NCBI RefSeq assembly: GCF_020567705.1
Contig: NZ_JAJDJU010000017.1
Coordinates: forward strand, 1-59,340
DNA length: 59,340 bases
DNA from: Acidocella sp. KAb 2-4
Lineage (GTDB): Bacteria > Pseudomonadota > Alphaproteobacteria > Acetobacterales > Acetobacteraceae
Reading direction: 5' to 3'
A program made the translations under genes and the position numbers. Positions within the stretch are counted from its first letter, which is position 1. Every line of letters begins with the position of its first letter. Positions 54,594 through 59,340 of this stretch are shown one piece after another. The notes under the pieces are model-generated. The model had not been told where the DNA came from. It worked only from the letters and a program-made list of their open reading frames with translations, and ran no database searches.

Positions 54594-55430
54594 TCACGCA
54601 AATTCCGCGCCGCCGCCATCGTGCGCGTCCCACCAATCATCCGGTCCCGCCACCTTGCGGAACCCGGTGATGGCGGACTCATGCTCGCGGGGCACGCAAA
54701 GCAGATTACCGGAGGCCACACTGCCGAAGATATTCTCGCTGACGCCCGCATGGTTTTCCGGGTTGAACAGGGCGGGAAAATGCCACCACATGTCGTAACC
54801 GAACTCATGGATCAGCGTGAGTAATTGCCGCGACTGCGCGCGCCGGTCATTCTCCACATACAGCACCGGACGATGGCGCCGGATCAGTCCCCGCGCCCCT
54901 TCCAGCACCTGAGCCTCCATCCCTTCCACATCGATCTTCAGCAGGCGCAGCGACGGCAGGCTCAGCGAATCGAGCGTGATCAGCGGCACCGCCTCGCCCT
55001 CAACCGGCTCCAAAAACGACACGCCGCCGAAATTACTGCCCGCGGCGTGGTAATTCACGTCCGGCACGTTCAGGCACCCCGCCTGAGCCCCCGCACCGGC
55101 CTGAAAGCTGCGCACGTTAAACGCCTCGTTCATCGCGATATTGGCGCAAAGCAGCTGAAACACCACCCGTTGCGGCTCAAACGCGTAAACCCGTCCGGTT
55201 GGCCCGACGAGTTGCGCCAGATACACCGTATGCGCACCGATATTGGCGCCAACTTCGATGGCGATATCTCCCGGCGCCAGGAGCTGGGCGAAGACTTCCG
55301 CCTCGCCCTCGGAATACTCGCCATAAAGATCGAGCGAGGCGCCGATGAAGCGGTCGGTAAGCAGATAGATCATCCGCCCGTGCCGGCAATCCTTGACCCT
55401 GGTAATCCGTTCAGTCCCCGAATCTGGCAT
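54594..55430 (-). CDS. FkbM-family methyltransferase
   Basis: A 278-residue SAM-dependent methyltransferase of the FkbM type. SAM motif I is IEVGANIGAHTVYLAQLVGP and GRVYAFEPQRVVFQLLCANI is the usual next block; LKIDVEGMEAQVLEGA is the FkbM motif. Family members O-methylate sugars, antibiotics or other small molecules, often in glycan clusters. The gene lies among surface glycosylation genes, which suggests methylation of an adhesin sugar, but this is inference. Confidence 0.9.
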   Translation of the reverse strand: MPDSGTERITRVKDCRHGRMIYLLTDRFIGASLDLYGEYSEGEAEVFAQLLAPGDIAIEVGANIGAHTVYLAQLVGPTGRVYAFEPQRVVFQLLCANIAMNEAFNVRSFQAGAGAQAGCLNVPDVNYHAAGSNFGGVSFLEPVEGEAVPLITLDSLSLPSLRLLKIDVEGMEAQVLEGARGLIRRHRPVLYVENDRRAQSRQLLTLIHEFGYDMWWHFPALFNPENHAGVSENIFGSVASGNLLCVPREHESAITGFRKVAGPDDWWDAHDGGGAEFA

Positions 55431-55463
55431 GGCGCCTCCGACCGCACGGTTGATGATATATCG

Positions 55464-56174
55464 CTACCGAACCAGAAAATATGGAATTCGCGTTTCAATC
55501 TCAAGCACTTGTTCCGGCGTCAGCACTGTGCGCCAGCGTCCGGTCTCGCCGCTGCGCCCGGCATGGTGCGAATGCCATTGCGTGTGCGGGTCAAGCAGAT
55601 CGCCCGACTGCCGGTCCTGCAAAATTCCAGGCTGGCCATGCATCCGCGCGATATGTTTTTCCACCTCCGGACGGCTGGTGGCGGCGAATATCCGCGCCGC
55701 ATCCGCCGCGGAGATCGCGCCGCCGAGCCACACCGCGATCTCATGCACTGTCTGCTCGTCGTTGAAAAACCCGCTCTCGTAGCGATACAGCCGGGCGCGG
55801 GCGTCGCCGCTGAATTCCATGCACAGCCGCGCGGCGTCTCCGACGAAATACAGCGCCCGCTCGAAGCTGTGGCTGCGCGCCTGCATCAGCGAGACCACGG
55901 CATCGCGCGGGTCGCGCACGGTGATGAAGATGCGCGCGGCGCGCGCGGCCAGCGCCAGCACTGTCGCCTCACCGGCGATCTCGTGCGATTTCACGAGGTC
56001 CACGGTGCCCGCGCGCCCAAACTCCGCCAAACTCTCGCCGCCGCTGAAAAAATGGCTCACCGGCTGGGCCTCGAGTGCCAGCGCCTGCACCAACCTGACG
56101 ACATTGAACAGCCAAGTAGAGGCGCTGCCATACATGCCGAGGCACCAGATGGTCCGCCCGCTCAGATCCGCCAT
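55464..56174 (-). CDS. Sulfotransferase-fold protein
   Basis: A 236-residue protein with features of PAPS-dependent sulfotransferases: a P-loop-like CLGMYGSASTWLFNVV near the start and the 3'-phosphate-binding FITVRDPRDAVVSLMQ at about 95. The rest matches no family I can name. The likely catalytic His is in KSHEIAGEA. It sits between FkbM and the heptosyltransferase, so a role in adhesin or cell-surface glycan modification is inferred. Loss of catalytic residues cannot be judged by eye. Confidence 0.7.
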   Translation of the reverse strand: MADLSGRTIWCLGMYGSASTWLFNVVRLVQALALEAQPVSHFFSGGESLAEFGRAGTVDLVKSHEIAGEATVLALAARAARIFITVRDPRDAVVSLMQARSHSFERALYFVGDAARLCMEFSGDARARLYRYESGFFNDEQTVHEIAVWLGGAISAADAARIFAATSRPEVEKHIARMHGQPGILQDRQSGDLLDPHTQWHSHHAGRSGETGRWRTVLTPEQVLEIETRIPYFLVR

Positions 56175-56183
56175 TGCGGCGCG

Positions 56184-57416
56184 TCAGAGAAAATTGTCGA
56201 GCGTGGCGATGACCTGCGCCGCCGTGATCAGCCGCGTGCACTCAAACTGGCGCGGCGTGTTGGCATGGCGCGGGCACCAGAGGAAATCCTTATGGTCGAA
56301 GCGGTGGCGCACATCGTTCCAGCAGGAATTGCAGGCGTGATAGTTGATCACGCGATGCGGCGTGGCGAATTCATTGGTCGGATGCGTGAACCCGGCGATC
56401 ATCACCACCGGCGCGCCCGCCGCCCAGGCGAGCCAGGAAAGGCCGCTGGACAACCCGATGAACGCCTTGGCGTGGCGCAGCCAGCGCACGCGCTCGGCGA
56501 GCGGGCGGTCGCCCGTGTGATCCTCTACCCCATGCGGCAGATGGTTCCAGACCAGCCCGCCGCCATGCACCGATTTCTGGTCGATGCAGATCACGCGATA
56601 GCCCTTGGCCTTGAGATGCGCGATCACCTCCTGCCAGCCATAGGGGTTATTCCAATATTTCGCCTGGGTGGTGCTCTGCACGGCGATGCAGACATAGGGC
56701 TCCGCGATCGGCGGGCCGTCATTGGGGATGCCAAGCTTGGGCGCCACCTCGGTCGGGTCGACGCCCAGGATGTAGCCGGAGGTGCGGTGCAGGCCGACGA
56801 GGCGAAAATCGCAAGGTTGCCAGTGATGGTCTTCATCGTCGAAAAACAGGCCGATGCTGTAGGTGGCGTAGAAGCTCTCCGGCTTCACCTCCTCATGCGT
56901 GATGAAATTCACGTCCGGATACGCATCCTTGAACAACGGCACCAACAGATGCGACATCGCGCAGCTCAGCTTGCAGCGATGCTTCTCCTGAAACTTGATG
57001 GCATAGGGGAACCACCCCATGATGTCGCCCAGCGTGCCGACCGGGAACTGCACCAGCACCTCGCGCCCCTCGGCGTTGTAGTCGTGCTGGAAAAAGACAT
57101 TCGCCTCGTCGAACACCTCGACCCCGAAGCGGATGTAATAGCGCTTAGTGCTGTTAATGAAGGTGCCGCCAGGGTTACTCTCGAACAGGATGTTCCCCGT
57201 GTCGAGATCGCGCAGGCGCACCCGCCAGGCCTTGCCCTCGGGGATGGTGACGCGCGCGCCCAGATTGAAGTCGTAGCGTATGCCCAGCGGCCCCATCTGC
57301 GTGGGCATTGGCGCCGCCGGGGGATACGGCCCCTTCTCCTCCTGCACCGGCTGCGGCACCGGCGCGGCGGTCTCCACCTCTTCCACCTGCGGCTCAGGCG
57401 TTACGGCCATATCCAT
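56184..57416 (-). CDS. Autotransporter strand-loop-strand O-heptosyltransferase (Aah/TibC family)
   Basis: A 410-residue glycosyltransferase of the Aah/TibC/BAHT type, which adds heptose to Ser of strand-loop-strand repeat adhesins. Four C-terminal Cys (CNSCWND, LWCPRHANTP, FECTRLI) match the iron-finger of TibC-type enzymes; the GT-B donor site is near SVHGGGLVWNHLPHG and GLSSGLSWLAWAAGAPVVMIAG. It lies directly before, and is convergent in function with, the repeat adhesin at 57489, with 72 nt between its start and the adhesin stop. This arrangement is the usual one for the family. Confidence 0.88.
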   Translation of the reverse strand: MDMAVTPEPQVEEVETAAPVPQPVQEEKGPYPPAAPMPTQMGPLGIRYDFNLGARVTIPEGKAWRVRLRDLDTGNILFESNPGGTFINSTKRYYIRFGVEVFDEANVFFQHDYNAEGREVLVQFPVGTLGDIMGWFPYAIKFQEKHRCKLSCAMSHLLVPLFKDAYPDVNFITHEEVKPESFYATYSIGLFFDDEDHHWQPCDFRLVGLHRTSGYILGVDPTEVAPKLGIPNDGPPIAEPYVCIAVQSTTQAKYWNNPYGWQEVIAHLKAKGYRVICIDQKSVHGGGLVWNHLPHGVEDHTGDRPLAERVRWLRHAKAFIGLSSGLSWLAWAAGAPVVMIAGFTHPTNEFATPHRVINYHACNSCWNDVRHRFDHKDFLWCPRHANTPRQFECTRLITAAQVIATLDNFL

Positions 57417-57488
57417 ATTTCGGCACCCTCATCCCATTCTGCGCCCGGATAATCACATCACCACGCCGGGCTCCGCAAGCGGCCGGGC

Positions 57489-59340
57489 CTACCAGCCATG
57501 CGACATCACCGGGATCTGCACCGTGTGTTGGCTGGCCGAGGTGAACAGCGTCACGCCACCGGGCGGCTGCGCCGAGGCGCTGACCACTCCGCCAACCCCG
57601 GCGCTGCCGCTGAAATAGGCTCCCACGCCCAGCACGCCTGCCGCATAAGCTTGCGAGTTGGTGACCGTGCCGAGGCTGGGCAGAGGCGTGGCGGCCGAGC
57701 CCGTGGCGCTGCTCTGCGGGGGAAGGGCAAAGCCGGCCTGCGGCGCCGTATAGCCGTCCAGCGGATCGACGATCACGAGCTGACCCTGGCTGTTTTCCTC
57801 CAGCGCGAAATAATGCCCGGCATAACTCTGCGCCGGATCGAGAGAGAGCGTGGCGATCGCGGTGCCGCCGGAACTCACGGTCAGCACGTTATTGGCGCCG
57901 AGCGATACCGTATCCGCCGCCGCATAGCTGAACCCGGCCAGCACGATTTCATCCCCCGTGCTGCCGCCCGCGTCGAAGCCGCTGATCACCGCGGTGGGCA
58001 TGGTGGTGCCGCTGACCACGAGCACACCATCGCTGCCCGCGAAAACGATACTGCCGCTGACATTGGCGCCCTGGTTCAGGATTTCCGTGCCACCGCTGAT
58101 CACCGTGCTGGTCACCGTGCCGCTGTTATCGACGATCTGTGTGCCGCCGCTCAGCACCGTGTTGCTGGTGGCCGTGCCGCCGCTCAGCACATATTCCACC
58201 CCGCCCGCGCTAATGGTGGAGTTGGTGATGGATGCGCTGGTGGTGATGGTCCCGGCGTTGTCGAGCACCACGCCGGTCTTCGTCGCCGTGCCGGTGCCAG
58301 CCGCCGCGCCACCTGAGAGCACGACCAGATAACCCCCGGCGCTGATCGTGGTGGTGCTCGCGGTGCCGCCAGAGGAAATGACCTCAAGGCCGCCGCTCTG
58401 CACGATGCCGCGGCTGGCAATTCCGCCAGAGTAAACACTCTCCACCGCGCCATTACTGATGGTGGTGCTGATGGACTTGCCACCGGAATACACGTTTTGC
58501 GCACCGCCCGAGGCGATGTATGTCCTACTCGCCGTGCCGCCGGAATACACGTTCTGCACACCGCCGCTGCTCACCGTGTTGCTCGTCGCGACACCTGTGG
58601 AGAGCACGTATTCCGTCCCCCCAGCGCTGATCCTGGAGGTGGTCATCGTCCCGGCGCTGGTGATCACGCCCCCGTTATCCAGCACCACGCCCGTTGAGGT
58701 GCCGTTCGCTGTTGCCGTGCCACCTGGAAGCACCACCACATAGCCCCCGGTCGAGACCGTCGTGGCGCTCGCCACACCGCCCGAAGATACGATCTCCAAC
58801 CCGCCGGAGCTGACCTTGGTGGCGGTGGTCACGCCGCCCGCATACACGTTCTGCACGCCGCCGCTGCTCACGGTGGTCGCCGACGCGGAACCATATACGG
58901 TCTGCGCACCGCCCGACTGCACCGTGGCCGCACTGGCGATGCCGCCGCTGAGCACGTAGTCCGCCCCGCCAGCGCTCACATTCGTCCCCGATTCCGTGCC
59001 GCCCGAGTAAGTGACCAGCGTGCCGCCGCTACTCACCACGGTGCCGCTGGCGGTGGCGCCGGAATATACTTCCTCAGTTGCGTCACCGCTGAGGATGGTG
59101 CCCACCGTCTTGCCGGTGCCGGCCACGCTCTGCGTACCGCCGGCCGACACCGCCGTCGCGCTGGCTGTGCCGCCCGACGAGACAAACTGCGTCGCGCCGC
59201 TGCCGACCGTCACCGACACCGTGGTGCCGTAAGCCGACTGTACGGCGCCCGCGCTCAACGCAGTCGAACTCGCCGTCCCACCCGCCGACACGATTTCCAC
59301 GCCACCGCTGCTCACCACCGTGCCGGAATCCGTGCCGCCA
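57489..59340 (-). CDS. Strand-loop-strand repeat adhesin (cut by right edge)
   Basis: At least 616 residues; the frame is still open at the right edge, so the N-terminus and any signal peptide are missing. Most of the visible part is the repeat SGGVQNVYSGGTASRTYIA, 19 residues long, in a degenerate array, as in AIDA-I-type heptosylated passengers. The array ends near VISGFDAGGSTGDEIVLAG, and a Pro/Ala/Ser-rich tail follows, ending VQIPVMSHGW. There is no C-terminal beta-barrel, so this is not a classical autotransporter. It is the likely substrate of the heptosyltransferase next to it. Confidence 0.85.
   Translation of the reverse strand, partial: GGTDSGTVVSSGGVEIVSAGGTASSTALSAGAVQSAYGTTVSVTVGSGATQFVSSGGTASATAVSAGGTQSVAGTGKTVGTILSGDATEEVYSGATASGTVVSSGGTLVTYSGGTESGTNVSAGGADYVLSGGIASAATVQSGGAQTVYGSASATTVSSGGVQNVYAGGVTTATKVSSGGLEIVSSGGVASATTVSTGGYVVVLPGGTATANGTSTGVVLDNGGVITSAGTMTTSRISAGGTEYVLSTGVATSNTVSSGGVQNVYSGGTASRTYIASGGAQNVYSGGKSISTTISNGAVESVYSGGIASRGIVQSGGLEVISSGGTASTTTISAGGYLVVLSGGAAAGTGTATKTGVVLDNAGTITTSASITNSTISAGGVEYVLSGGTATSNTVLSGGTQIVDNSGTVTSTVISGGTEILNQGANVSGSIVFAGSDGVLVVSGTTMPTAVISGFDAGGSTGDEIVLAGFSYAAADTVSLGANNVLTVSSGGTAIATLSLDPAQSYAGHYFALEENSQGQLVIVDPLDGYTAPQAGFALPPQSSATGSAATPLPSLGTVTNSQAYAAGVLGVGAYFSGSAGVGGVVSASAQPPGGVTLFTSASQHTVQIPVMSHGW
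58090..59340. repeat. 57-nt strand-loop-strand repeats with a larger duplicated block
   Basis: The array codes for 19-residue units (57 nt) on the minus strand. Above this a longer block of roughly 410 nt is duplicated: VVLDNGGVITSAGTM (near 58640-58690) and VVLDNAGTITTSASI (near 58225-58270) stand at matching places, flanked by the same order of units. Confidence 0.75.

Noticed and set aside
54825..57452. 875-residue plus-strand frame opposite the glycosylation genes
   Set aside because: It runs across three genes with clear motifs on the other strand, including the intergenic gaps.
58090..59340. Repeat array read as a CRISPR
   Set aside because: The 57-nt units are degenerate, have no unique spacers and lie in one open frame of a known repeat adhesin.

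Overview
The window looks like a chromosome segment of a GC-rich alphaproteobacterium, most likely an Acetobacteraceae member (Acidiphilium/Acidocella-type; the genus is a guess). This rests on gene order and on family content: the dgt-argS-SPOR-nagZ-scpA-scpB-tat-serS cluster, a SufU-containing suf operon, Hint-domain and strand-loop-strand adhesins. No rRNA, tRNA, CRISPR array or IS element was recognised.

Positions 1-15365 are the right end of an integrated defence island; its left end lies outside the window. It carries a BREX operon that best fits type 3. In order these are the C-terminus of BrxC, a COG2865-type AlbA_2/GHKL regulator-like protein, a MORC-like GHKL ATPase with a C-terminal PD-(D/E)XK-like nuclease motif, the PglXI DNA methylase, the BrxHII helicase, PglZ and BrxA. 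The two proteins between brxC and pglXI are not part of the canonical type 3 set and are translationally coupled into the operon. The MORC-like gene, and a central block of pglXI, are clearly poorer in G+C than their surroundings. An AlpA-like regulator and a P4-type tyrosine integrase follow. Between the integrase and the 3' end of guaA is a noncoding stretch with five copies of a 10-bp ATACCGTCAG motif. The island sits at the guaA 3' end, a known integration site for such elements.

Positions 15366-47855 are core chromosome, mostly on the minus strand. They hold guaA, a GNAT acetyltransferase, an RsmB-type rRNA methyltransferase, a cold-shock gene with a good terminator, and a complete MdtABC-type RND efflux operon with its NodT-type outer membrane lipoprotein. 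Next comes a long dgt-argS-SPOR-nagZ-M50-scpA-scpB-ggct-tatB-tatC-serS cluster. ErpA-like and xth genes follow on the plus strand. A complete suf operon (regulator, sufB, C, D, S, U, T, A) comes after that, then gph and glmS.

Positions 47856-59340 are a surface-exposure region: a small orphan protein, a small secreted protein, two TadE-like pseudopilins and a large TadG-like protein without the Tad secretion machinery. A glycine-rich Hint-domain protein follows. The last part is an FkbM methyltransferase, a sulfotransferase-like protein, an Aah/TibC-type O-heptosyltransferase, and its likely substrate, a strand-loop-strand repeat adhesin cut by the right edge. Heptosylation of the repeat protein by the neighbouring enzyme is the best-supported functional link here; a role for the other two enzymes in the same decoration is inference.
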